64,000 nt of DNA, taken from contig NZ_JBBDHC010000010.1 of the NCBI RefSeq assembly GCF_037203605.1, positions 59,647 to 123,646 of the forward strand. Direction: 5' to 3'. Positions 51,852 through 60,992 of the stretch are shown here, piece after piece. A program made the position numbers and the translations under genes. How positions within the stretch are numbered: the stretch's first letter is position 1; each line of letters begins with the position of its first letter. The DNA is from Denitratimonas tolerans. Lineage in GTDB: Bacteria; Pseudomonadota; Gammaproteobacteria; Xanthomonadales; Xanthomonadaceae. The notes under the pieces are model-generated. The model ran no database searches, was not told the origin of the DNA, and was given only the letters and a program-made list of their open reading frames with translations.

Positions 51852-54800
51852 ATGCGAGTCCATGTGTCGCATCCTTCCCACCCCCCCTGCACCTGCGAGC
51901 CGTGCCGGTCCCTCATCCGAAGGTTTGCGCTGCTTGGCTCCTGGCTTGTCGCGCTGGCGGGATTGGCCGCGCCGGTGGCAGCGGCGGATCGGTATGCCGC
52001 AACGGATGGCGTGTTTGGCAACGACTGCGCGACGCCTGCGACGGCCTGCACGATCCGTGATGCGATCACGGCGGCGGCTGCGGGCGACACCGTACACGTT
52101 GCGCCGGGCACCTACTCCGACGCCATCGTGCTGAACAAGGCCGTGCATCTGGCCGGCAGCAGCGCAGCGGGCGTCAAGAGCAATGCCCTCCGGGTCGGAA
52201 CCATGGCTGGCCCAGTCGCGCCCCCGGTGGTCATCATCGATGGTGGCGGCACGCAGGCGATTGGCGTCACCATCGCCAGCGGCGTGACCAATGCAGCCGT
52301 CAGCGGCATCGAAGTGCGGAATTTCACCTCCGACTGTGTCCGGGCTGTCGGTGGCAACCACGGCCTGCTGGTCGAGGAAAGCCATGTCCATCACTGCGGC
52401 CGGCATGGTATCTACGCCAATGCCAGCGGGGCAGGAGGCTTGGCATCCGTCACCATCCGGAACAACCAGCTGCACGACATCTACAACCGCGCCATCGTGG
52501 TTTGGAACGGTTTCAAAAAGGACATCACGGTCAGCGACAACCTGATCACCGGCCCGGTGGGAGCCACGGCGATCGCGTTCGAGGACGGTACGGCCACAGG
52601 TATCCACGTCACGGGGAATCAGATCGACCACTCACTCGGCGGCGACACGGGTATTGCCGCAATGCAGCTGACTTCCGGCTCGCCAAGTGGTCGCGGCAAC
52701 CTGATCCGCGGGAACTTCGTGTTCGATCCGGGTCGCTTCGGTATCGCGCTGATGATCCCCAACGGCAGCGGCGCGGAATCCGGTGACGGCTCGATCGTGG
52801 TCGAAAACAACACGGTCATAGGCGGCACCAATCAGGGCGCATGGCTGGAGGACGACCGGGCCGGCATCCAGGTCATCCGTGCCTATTACGGCGGGGCCTC
52901 GCAGGGCCAGATCGATGTAACCCGTGGCGTGGTTGTGCGCAGCAACGAGGTCAACGACTTCACCAAGCAGGCAGGCGTGCCGGCAGGCTCGGAAGCGTAC
53001 GGTATCGTGGTCGAGGGCATGGGGTCTTCGGTCTACCTCAACATCCTGACGGGCAATGATGTCGGGCTACAGATCCAGCAGGGCAATCAGCCCGGTTCCC
53101 TGCCGGGCAATGCAAATCCCGATATCCACAGCGATTGGTTCGACCGCGGCAACACACCCTTGACCTGCGCAAGCGTGGGTGAAGGCGTTGATGCGAATGC
53201 GATTATGGGCAGCACCATCGCCGATCAGCGCAGCGTCCCTGCCGATGCCGACATGATCGGCTCGCGCGTACTCAACCAGAACAACGGGACACGCTACTGC
53301 ACCCTCAACTCGGCGATCGCGATGGCCAACGACGGCGATGTGCTGGTTGCCGATCCGGGCGTGTATGCGGAGCGCTTGACGATCGACAAGCCGGTCACCC
53401 TGCTCGGTGCCCGGCACGGTATCGATGCTCGCACCCGCAACAGCGACAGCAGCGACACCGGAGAGTCCGTGCTGGTGCCGCCGGAAACGCAGGCAGGGCT
53501 CTCCATGGCCTCGTACTTCTCCAGTCGATTGATCGGCGTGGGTGCCGCCGGCGTGATCATCGACGGGTTTGTGCTGGATGGCGACAATCCGGCGCTGGCT
53601 TCGGGCGTCGACCTCAATGGTGCCGATATCGATTACGCGTCCGGCATTCTGGCGTACGGCGATTCGGCGGGCCTGCAGGTACGCAACAACATCATCCGCA
53701 ACATGCAGTCGGGCGGCCTTTTCGGTTACGCGCACGTTGGCGATAACGTTGTCGAGTTCAATCGATTCAGCAATATCCCTGCGCCCTCGGAATGGGGTAT
53801 CGCGGTGCTGTCCACCAACCACTGGTACGCACAGATCCGCAACAATCTGTTCGATACGGTACGAATCGGCGTGCAGAGCAACCTGCTCCAGCTGGCCAAT
53901 CCCGGCACGCTGGAGCCGATCATCGTCGGCAATGAGTTCCATGCCCAGTACCGCGGTGTGTTTCTGAACCAGAACGGCGGCGCAGTGGCGACCAGCCATC
54001 GGGTCGAGGGCAACAGCTTCCATGCGGTTGCCGGAACCGGCTTGGTCGAGCCCTGGCAGGCCGTCTGGATCCAGGGTCTGACCGGTTCGCGCGAGATCCA
54101 GATCATCGACAATCAAATCGATGGCAGCGGACTGTCGGGCCGCACGCGCATCGGCTACTACCTGAACAACATCACCAGCACGGCCGTGCCGACCACGCGC
54201 GTCATCAGCGGTGGTACCGTCGGCAACGTCGACATCGGCGTGTTGGCTACCGATGCCGGCTATTTCACCGGACCGGTCAATGACTTCGTGGTCCGTGGCG
54301 TCAGCTTCAGTGGCGTCGGCACCGCGTTGCATGTCGAGGACAGCACGTTCACGGGGAATGCCCGGCTCTCGGTTGGTGCCGGAAATGATTTCGCCGGGGC
54401 GACCTGGCCGGTCGCGCTGTCGGGACCGGAAGCGACGCTGGGGATGGCCGACGGTGTGAGCGGCGTTGACCGGATCCTGGTGAAGTCCGCGCAGATCAGC
54501 AACGTCTGGAATGGTCCGGACTCGTCCAACGCCACCCATGATGTCGCAGCAGCGACGATCAACAATGGCATTGCCGGCGCAAGCGTTGGCGGCGTGGTGC
54601 AGGTGGAAGCCGGAACATTCGCCCAGACCGTGCTGGTCGACAAGGCCGTACGTCTGTTGGGTGCGCAGGCGGACGTGTCCGCCAAGGGTGCGGTTGCCGA
54701 GCGCGTCGGCGGTGAAACCATCATTGCGCCGGACGCGCCGGTTCGCGTCCAGATCCCGGCCGCGGGTGCCGGTGCCGAGGTCAACGGCTTCACCGTGAGC

Positions 54801-57800
54801 GGCGTCAGTGGATCAACCAACGCGAATTCCGCGGCATTCAACATCACCGGTTCGGGTGCCATCGTGCGCAACAACCGGGTGCTGGGCATCAACGGCAATG
54901 GCGTCTATCTGAGCACCAGCGGCGTCGCCAATGTACTGGTGGAGCAGAACCATTTCGGAAACCTCGCCGGCGGCTCGTACAACGGCGTCAAGACCGAGGG
55001 CTCGATCAACCTGAGCATGATCGACAACAGCTTCGACAACATCGCCTATCAGGGTGTCCAGCTTGGCGGCAGCAACAACGGTGCGCAGGTGCGCAACAAC
55101 GCCATCGCCAATACCGCCCAGGGCGGCATCAATATCGGTGGTGGCACGTCGATCGTCATCGACCGCAATACGCTGAATCTTGCCGATACCAGTGGCACGG
55201 CGGACAGGGCGGCGATCCGGATCTATCCGGGCGTCGGCGCGGCGGTGTCCTGCAACACCATCGGCGCGGACAACAACCGCGGCGTGTACTTCCATTCCGC
55301 TGCTGGCACGCATCAGGCCCGGGTGTTCCACAACGCCATCTTGGCCGGTGTGTCGCTGGTGAATGGCAATGCCAATGTCGTCGAAGTCGGATCGAACTGG
55401 TACGACGGCGCGACCAGCGCCGCAGGCACGGCGATGGCCGTTGCCGATCCGCTGGCTGCCGATCCGGTCGGCAATGCGCTGTGCGGCGACAACACGCCTT
55501 CTTCGATCGTTGCCCATGGCGGCACCGGCGTGCAGTCGACGCCGGTCGACAGTGCCTTCAACGACCTGCGCGTCCGCGTGCAGGATCGGTTCGGCGGCGC
55601 GGCTGTGGGCCAGACCGTGAGCTTCAGCGATCCGGCCAGCAGCACGGCGGCCGGTGCCACGCTCGGTGCGGTTTCAGGTATTACCGACTACAACGGCGAA
55701 CTGGTCACCACGGCCACGGCCAACAGCTTTGCAGGCACCTATACGGTGACGGCAAGCAGCGGCACGCTGACGCCGGATGCTGCGTTCACGCTGACCAACA
55801 CCCAGGGCACGGCGACCGTGACGGTGGCTGATGCGACGGTGGCGTACAGCGGCGCTTCGCACAGCGTTGCGGTCACGACCGCCCCGGCCGGCCTGGAAGG
55901 CGATGTGCAGATCGTCTACAGCCAGGGTGCCACCACGGTGGCCACCTGTGCCGCAACGGATGCTGGTTGTGGCCCGGTCAACGCCGGCACCTATACCGCG
56001 ACCGCGACTGTTGTCGGCAACCCCAATTACGCGGGTTCCGGCAGCGGCACGCTGACCATCACGCGCGCGGCTTCCACCATCGCCTTCGATCCGTTGAGCT
56101 TCGAATACAACGGTGCCACCCACGCCGTCGGCGCGTATCTGGTCGACGAGCCGGGAACGGCCTGTCCGGTCACCGGTACGGTGGGCCCGGATGTGTCTGG
56201 TTCGCCGTACGTCGTGAACGCAACGGCCTGCACCGGCACGAACTTCGAGGCACCGGCGGCTTCCGCCAGTGCCGAGGTGACGCCGCAGCCGATCACGATC
56301 ACGCTCGGCCATCTGGCGCAGGCCCACGATGGCTCGCCCAAGTCGGTATCGGTCACGACCTCGCCGATCGCCGGTGTTGCGGTATCGGTGACCTATGACG
56401 GCGCGTCGGCGCCACCAAGCGCGATCGGCAGCTATGCCGTTGCAGCGGTCACCAACGATCCGAATTACAGCGGTTCGGCAACCGCCACGCTGGTGATCGG
56501 AAAGACCGTCGGCACGGTGAGCTTCGACCCGCCGCTGAGCGGCACCTACGGCACGACGCACGCGGTCAGTGCCGGGATCGTCGAAGAATCGCCTTCCGTC
56601 TGTACCTACAGCGGCGTGCCCGGTCCGTCCGATCCGGTCGGCAGCTACCTGGTCACGGCCGACTGCGAGAGCAGCGGCTACGTCGCCAGCGGTTCGGCGA
56701 TGTACGAGGTGACGGCCGGCATCGATGTTTCGATCGAGGCCACCATGGCCGCGCCGGTGGGCGTGGTGACCCTCGTCCCGCAGCCCGATGCCGATGCCGG
56801 GAAGTCCTACTACGACTGGCGCACCAACGGCAGCGCAGGCGAGAACGTGCGCGCCTTCTTCAAGGTGACATCGGGCAATCCGGCGGCTGCCGCGGGCGAC
56901 CTGGCGGTCGAGTACCTGGATACCTCGGACAGCACCTGGAAGAGCCTGCCGATGACTTTTGCCGGCGGCGAGTGGAGCGGCTGGTTCGGTCCTGCATCCG
57001 GCTTCCCGCTGGTGGATGGCGCAGTGTCGAGCTTCCGCGCGAGCTTCCAGCGCGGCGGGCGCTACGGCACCACGGCGAGCCTGGTGGGCATGGGATCGGG
57101 CGTGACCCTGGCAACCAGTGCGCTGGTGACAACCGACGTTGCGCACCTGGTGCTGGGCGGCCTGGCCAACGAGGCGGGCAGGGTGGGCGAGCCGGTGGAA
57201 TCGGCGATGACCCTCACCAATGCCGGTACGGCCGCGTTGAGCAGCGGCCTGCCCAGCCCGGGCAATCCGATTGCGGCCCAGCCGACCCCGAACGATGAAA
57301 ACGTGCGTGGCCGATTCTTCATCGCGTGGGACGGCGGCGCGTTGGAACCGGCGACGGCATCATCGTGCGGCACCGCCGCCTGCGCGTCGCCGGACGTGAG
57401 CGTGGAGTTCTACGACGAGGCGATCCACGCCTACCGTGCGATCTACAACCTGCGTGCCGAGCTGGATTCCTCGAGCAGCCCGACCGGCCGCCTGTACGGC
57501 TACTTCGGAGCGCTGTCCAGCCAGGGGGTGCCGGTGCCGGCCAGCTACACGGGCACCTACCTGTTCCGCACCACGGCCAAGCGCCATACCGGCGGCTACA
57601 CGGTGACGCCGCAGGTCGTGGGCATCACCACCGGAACCGTGTACGCGCAGGCGGCCGACCAGACCATCGGCATCGACACCGGCCTGGCGGCCAGCATCGA
57701 GATCGTCTCTGGCGATGCGGGCGTGGCCATCGTGGGCGGCAACGCCTACGACAGCGGTGACCTTGTCGTTCTCGTGCGTGACGTGGCCGGCAATCCGGTG

Positions 57801-60782
57801 GCGGGTGCATCCGTCGCGTTCAACGTGATCGCCGGCGCGAATGGTGCGGGCGCGAGCCTGACCTCGCCGGCGGCAACCGATGCGAGCGGCGAAACCCGTG
57901 TATCGGCAAGCTCCAACGCCGTCGCCGGGGCGTTCGAGGTGAGCGCGAAGCTCTCCAGCGGCGTCGAGCTTGCGGTGCCGTTCGGCCTGCTGAACACGGC
58001 GGATGTCGACCTGACGCAGGTGCAGCTGGCGATGGTGTCCGGAAACGGGCAGACGGCGCAGGTGGGCACGCCTTACGGCATGCCGCTCGTGGCCAGCGTC
58101 AGCGACCGCTTCGGCAACCCGCTGGAAGGCATCGCGGTCGACTTCGCCGCGCTGGATCCGGGTGCCGGCATTTCGCCCAACCTGCTGAGTGGAACCAGTG
58201 GCCCGGATGGCCGCACCAGCAGCGGCGTGATCACGGCCAACGTGACCGCGGGCGCATTCATCGTCACGGCCATGATCGAGGCCGCACAGTGCGATGCCAC
58301 GGCACCCAGCGTCGCCATCTGCGCGGTCGACTACGGCTTGACCAATACCGCCGGTGGCGCAGCGAGCGTCACGCTTGCCAGCTCGGCTGCCGACGCGGTC
58401 GTCGGCAGCGCCGGGGCCTACACGCTGACCGCCACCGTGCGCGATGCCAACAGCAACCTGGTGGAAGGCGTTTCCGTCACCCTGGTTGGCCCGAACTCCG
58501 GTGCAGGCATCGCGCCGGCTCTGGCCGCCGGCATCACGACGGCCGCGGGCGAAGTCAGCCACACCTTCGATGCCAATACCGTGGCCGGCACCTTCCCGGT
58601 GCAGGCCGTGGTGTCCGGCGCGGCTTCGGCGAATGTGGCGCTGGAAAACCTCCCCGGTTCGGCGGCTTCGATCGAGCTGGTTTCCGGCACCAATCAGGCC
58701 GTGCCGGTGAACACCGCCTTCAGCGACCTGACGGTGCGGGTGATCGACCAGTACGGCAACGCGGTGGCTGACGATGCGGCGGCGATGGTGAGCTTCACCG
58801 CGCCGGGCTCGGGGGCGAGCGCTGCGGTGACTGCCACCGCCACCAGCGGTGCGGGTGGCCTGGCTACAACCCCGGCAATGGCCAACGGCGAGGCGGGTAC
58901 CTACAGCGTGGTGGCGACTTTCGGCAGCACGAACCTCGCGTTCGCGCTGCAGAACACGGTCGGCGACGTCGGCATCACCGGCATCGTCTGGGCTGACAAC
59001 ACGGCAACCAGCATTGCCTACGACGGCGCGCCGCATGCGGCGACGGCCACCGTCACGGGCAGCAGCCTGACGCCGGCGTTCACCTACAACGGCAGCGCCA
59101 CGGCCCCGACGGCCGCCGGCACCTACCAGGTGATCGCCACCATCGACGACGGCAACGTGCTCGGCAGCGCCAGCGCAATGCTGACCATCACGCCGGCGGC
59201 CGCCGGGGCCTCGGGCATCACGCTGACCGGCGGCAGCTTCACCTATGACGGAGCGGCGCATCCGGCCAGCGTCGCAAACCCGAACGGCGTGGCCTATACC
59301 CTGGCCTACGCTCCGGGCGGCAACAATGCCCCCGTGAACGCGGGCAGCTACGACGTCACGCTGACGGTGAGCGATCCGAACTTCGCCCCGGAAACGATGA
59401 CGGCCACGATCCTGATCGATCCGGCCGAGGTGACGCTGGCATTCGGCAATCTGGGCCACGTCTATGACGGTACGGCGAAGACGGCCACGGTGACGGCGAC
59501 CCCGTCGGTAGCGGGTCTGGACCTGGCCTACAGCCAGAGCGGTGTCGCGGCGACGCCGATCAATGCGGGCAGCTATGACGTGACGGCGAGCCTGTCGAAC
59601 CCGAACCATGTGCTTGCGGGTTCGACGGCCGCCGTGTTGACCATCGCCAAAGCCAATGCCCAGGTTCAGATCGGCAACACCGCGCAGGTGTATGACGGCA
59701 CGCCGAAGGCGGTGACGGTTGCTACGGTGCCTGCCGGCCTGACGGTGGACGTGACCTACGATGGCAATGCCGGCGCGCCGACCGCCGTGGGCGAGTACGC
59801 AGTCGTGGCAATGGTCAACGAGGCGAACCATGTCGGTCAGGCCACGGCGACGCTGCGGATCACCGCCGCTGGCGTGACGATCACCGACATCGTCTGGGCC
59901 GACAACAGTGCCACCAGCATCGCCTACGACGGCGCGCCGCATGCCGCGACGGCTACGGTGGCTGGCAACGGCGTGGCCCTGACCTTCACCTACAGCGGCA
60001 GCACGACGGCTCCGACCAATGCCGGCAGTTACCTGGTGGTGGCCACGGTGGACGAAGGCAACGTGCAGGGCACCGCCAGCGCCTGGCTGACGATCACCCC
60101 GATTCCGGCCGGCAACAGCGGCATCGCGCTGGCGGGCGGCACCTTCGTGTACGACGCACAGCCGCATCCGGCCACGGTGACCAATCCGAACGCGGTGGCC
60201 TACTCGCTCACCTACCATCCGGGTGGCAGCAGCGAACCGCTGCTCATGGGTTCCTACACCGCAACGCTGATGGTCACGGATCCGAACTACGCGGCCGAAG
60301 TGTTCCTGACCACCATCACGATCATCGATGACTCCGGCAGTTGCTCACTGTTCTGCGACGGCTTCGAGGAAGCGCCGACGCCGCCTGGCGCGGATGCGCT
60401 CGCGGTGCCGGGCGATCGCGGCGGCGGCACCGCCGTGGCGGGATGGAGCATCCAGCGGACGGCTTTCGGAAAGGTCGAGACGGTGCTGGAGTTCGTTGAC
60501 GGGAGCGGCCGTGCCGTCGCCTGGATGGATACGGCGGTTGTCACCGACGGGCAGTGGCTGCGCCTGCGGTGGACCGACGCGCAGGGCGTGGAGCAGAAGA
60601 GTGCCTGGGCGCGCTGGAATCCGGATGATCTCCTCGTCTACGGGTGGGATTTGACCGTGGACGGACTGGTGCTGAGGTTCGGTAACCGCGCCGGCTTCAC
60701 CGAGGCGTTGGATCTGATCCTGCCGCCGGGAAGTCCGATTCCGGAAGCGGTACGCGCACTCAGGGCATCGGTTCGCTACTGA
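51852..60782 (+). CDS. Giant secreted beta-helix / Ig-like / MBG-repeat surface protein
   Basis: 2,976 residues with a GGAGT site before the ATG. The signal peptide has an odd Cys-rich n-region (PPCTCEPC) then FALLGSWLVALAGLAAPVAA. Three pectin-lyase-like beta-helix blocks begin near residues 60, 480 and 893, each opened by a similar segment (GDTVHVAPGTY, GDVLVADPGVY, GGVVQVEAGTF). One Big_1-like Ig domain (about 1,217) is followed by MBG/YDG-type repeats (about 1,320-1,620), an unassigned middle region, three or four Big_1-like domains (about 1,950-2,370) and a duplicated MBG pair (2,373-2,827). LFCDGFE lies at 2,833-2,839, followed by an unrecognised 137-residue C-terminal domain. It is probably a surface adhesin or matrix protein, and is monocistronic with a strong terminator. 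Confidence 0.9.
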   Translation: MRVHVSHPSHPPCTCEPCRSLIRRFALLGSWLVALAGLAAPVAAADRYAATDGVFGNDCATPATACTIRDAITAAAAGDTVHVAPGTYSDAIVLNKAVHLAGSSAAGVKSNALRVGTMAGPVAPPVVIIDGGGTQAIGVTIASGVTNAAVSGIEVRNFTSDCVRAVGGNHGLLVEESHVHHCGRHGIYANASGAGGLASVTIRNNQLHDIYNRAIVVWNGFKKDITVSDNLITGPVGATAIAFEDGTATGIHVTGNQIDHSLGGDTGIAAMQLTSGSPSGRGNLIRGNFVFDPGRFGIALMIPNGSGAESGDGSIVVENNTVIGGTNQGAWLEDDRAGIQVIRAYYGGASQGQIDVTRGVVVRSNEVNDFTKQAGVPAGSEAYGIVVEGMGSSVYLNILTGNDVGLQIQQGNQPGSLPGNANPDIHSDWFDRGNTPLTCASVGEGVDANAIMGSTIADQRSVPADADMIGSRVLNQNNGTRYCTLNSAIAMANDGDVLVADPGVYAERLTIDKPVTLLGARHGIDARTRNSDSSDTGESVLVPPETQAGLSMASYFSSRLIGVGAAGVIIDGFVLDGDNPALASGVDLNGADIDYASGILAYGDSAGLQVRNNIIRNMQSGGLFGYAHVGDNVVEFNRFSNIPAPSEWGIAVLSTNHWYAQIRNNLFDTVRIGVQSNLLQLANPGTLEPIIVGNEFHAQYRGVFLNQNGGAVATSHRVEGNSFHAVAGTGLVEPWQAVWIQGLTGSREIQIIDNQIDGSGLSGRTRIGYYLNNITSTAVPTTRVISGGTVGNVDIGVLATDAGYFTGPVNDFVVRGVSFSGVGTALHVEDSTFTGNARLSVGAGNDFAGATWPVALSGPEATLGMADGVSGVDRILVKSAQISNVWNGPDSSNATHDVAAATINNGIAGASVGGVVQVEAGTFAQTVLVDKAVRLLGAQADVSAKGAVAERVGGETIIAPDAPVRVQIPAAGAGAEVNGFTVSGVSGSTNANSAAFNITGSGAIVRNNRVLGINGNGVYLSTSGVANVLVEQNHFGNLAGGSYNGVKTEGSINLSMIDNSFDNIAYQGVQLGGSNNGAQVRNNAIANTAQGGINIGGGTSIVIDRNTLNLADTSGTADRAAIRIYPGVGAAVSCNTIGADNNRGVYFHSAAGTHQARVFHNAILAGVSLVNGNANVVEVGSNWYDGATSAAGTAMAVADPLAADPVGNALCGDNTPSSIVAHGGTGVQSTPVDSAFNDLRVRVQDRFGGAAVGQTVSFSDPASSTAAGATLGAVSGITDYNGELVTTATANSFAGTYTVTASSGTLTPDAAFTLTNTQGTATVTVADATVAYSGASHSVAVTTAPAGLEGDVQIVYSQGATTVATCAATDAGCGPVNAGTYTATATVVGNPNYAGSGSGTLTITRAASTIAFDPLSFEYNGATHAVGAYLVDEPGTACPVTGTVGPDVSGSPYVVNATACTGTNFEAPAASASAEVTPQPITITLGHLAQAHDGSPKSVSVTTSPIAGVAVSVTYDGASAPPSAIGSYAVAAVTNDPNYSGSATATLVIGKTVGTVSFDPPLSGTYGTTHAVSAGIVEESPSVCTYSGVPGPSDPVGSYLVTADCESSGYVASGSAMYEVTAGIDVSIEATMAAPVGVVTLVPQPDADAGKSYYDWRTNGSAGENVRAFFKVTSGNPAAAAGDLAVEYLDTSDSTWKSLPMTFAGGEWSGWFGPASGFPLVDGAVSSFRASFQRGGRYGTTASLVGMGSGVTLATSALVTTDVAHLVLGGLANEAGRVGEPVESAMTLTNAGTAALSSGLPSPGNPIAAQPTPNDENVRGRFFIAWDGGALEPATASSCGTAACASPDVSVEFYDEAIHAYRAIYNLRAELDSSSSPTGRLYGYFGALSSQGVPVPASYTGTYLFRTTAKRHTGGYTVTPQVVGITTGTVYAQAADQTIGIDTGLAASIEIVSGDAGVAIVGGNAYDSGDLVVLVRDVAGNPVAGASVAFNVIAGANGAGASLTSPAATDASGETRVSASSNAVAGAFEVSAKLSSGVELAVPFGLLNTADVDLTQVQLAMVSGNGQTAQVGTPYGMPLVASVSDRFGNPLEGIAVDFAALDPGAGISPNLLSGTSGPDGRTSSGVITANVTAGAFIVTAMIEAAQCDATAPSVAICAVDYGLTNTAGGAASVTLASSAADAVVGSAGAYTLTATVRDANSNLVEGVSVTLVGPNSGAGIAPALAAGITTAAGEVSHTFDANTVAGTFPVQAVVSGAASANVALENLPGSAASIELVSGTNQAVPVNTAFSDLTVRVIDQYGNAVADDAAAMVSFTAPGSGASAAVTATATSGAGGLATTPAMANGEAGTYSVVATFGSTNLAFALQNTVGDVGITGIVWADNTATSIAYDGAPHAATATVTGSSLTPAFTYNGSATAPTAAGTYQVIATIDDGNVLGSASAMLTITPAAAGASGITLTGGSFTYDGAAHPASVANPNGVAYTLAYAPGGNNAPVNAGSYDVTLTVSDPNFAPETMTATILIDPAEVTLAFGNLGHVYDGTAKTATVTATPSVAGLDLAYSQSGVAATPINAGSYDVTASLSNPNHVLAGSTAAVLTIAKANAQVQIGNTAQVYDGTPKAVTVATVPAGLTVDVTYDGNAGAPTAVGEYAVVAMVNEANHVGQATATLRITAAGVTITDIVWADNSATSIAYDGAPHAATATVAGNGVALTFTYSGSTTAPTNAGSYLVVATVDEGNVQGTASAWLTITPIPAGNSGIALAGGTFVYDAQPHPATVTNPNAVAYSLTYHPGGSSEPLLMGSYTATLMVTDPNYAAEVFLTTITIIDDSGSCSLFCDGFEEAPTPPGADALAVPGDRGGGTAVAGWSIQRTAFGKVETVLEFVDGSGRAVAWMDTAVVTDGQWLRLRWTDAQGVEQKSAWARWNPDDLLVYGWDLTVDGLVLRFGNRAGFTEALDLILPPGSPIPEAVRALRASVRY
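58962..60330 (+). repeat. 906-bp in-frame duplication of a two-module MBG block
   Basis: The segment IVWADN-TATSIAYDGAPHAA (atc at 58983) recurs as IVWADN-SATSIAYDGAPHAA (atc at 59889), and SGITLTGGSFTYDG (59211) recurs as SGIALAGGTFVYD (60117). Both pairs are exactly 906 bp apart, so a 302-residue unit was duplicated in register. Confidence 0.75.
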
Positions 60783-60802
60783 TCCTGGCCTGAGTCGACT
60801 CG

Positions 60803-60835
60803 ACGGGGCGAAGCCTGGCTTCGCCCCGTTTTTTT
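60803..60835 (+). terminator. Strong Rho-independent terminator
   Basis: ACGGGGCGAAGCC (60803-60815) is the exact complement of GGCTTCGCCCCGT (60817-60829), giving a long GC stem followed by seven Ts. It starts 21 bp after the stop of the 2,976-residue gene and is the clearest terminator in the window. Confidence 0.93.
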
Positions 60836-60924
60836 GCAAGGATGTTGCTTGGCTTTCCCGTAGGAATGGCCAGATGCCCCGTGTTCGAATCGGCTGGAAA
60901 ACTGCTACGATTTCGCCGGCAAGG

Positions 60925-60943
60925 CTTTGTAATTGTTACAAAG
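60925..60943. promoter_or_regulatory. Perfect operator-like palindrome upstream of the subtilase
   Basis: CTTTGTAA-TTG-TTACAAAG is a perfect 8+8 dyad with a 3-nt centre, in the only AT-rich patch of the spacer. It lies 49 bp before the protease ATG. A weak promoter (TTCGAA near 60882, TACGAT near 60905) lies just upstream, so a bound protein would block early transcription. The regulator is unknown. Confidence 0.55.
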
Positions 60944-60992
60944 TTAAAACTTGCCGAGGCGCAAGGCGCTGTACCAATCCCTGGGGAATCCA

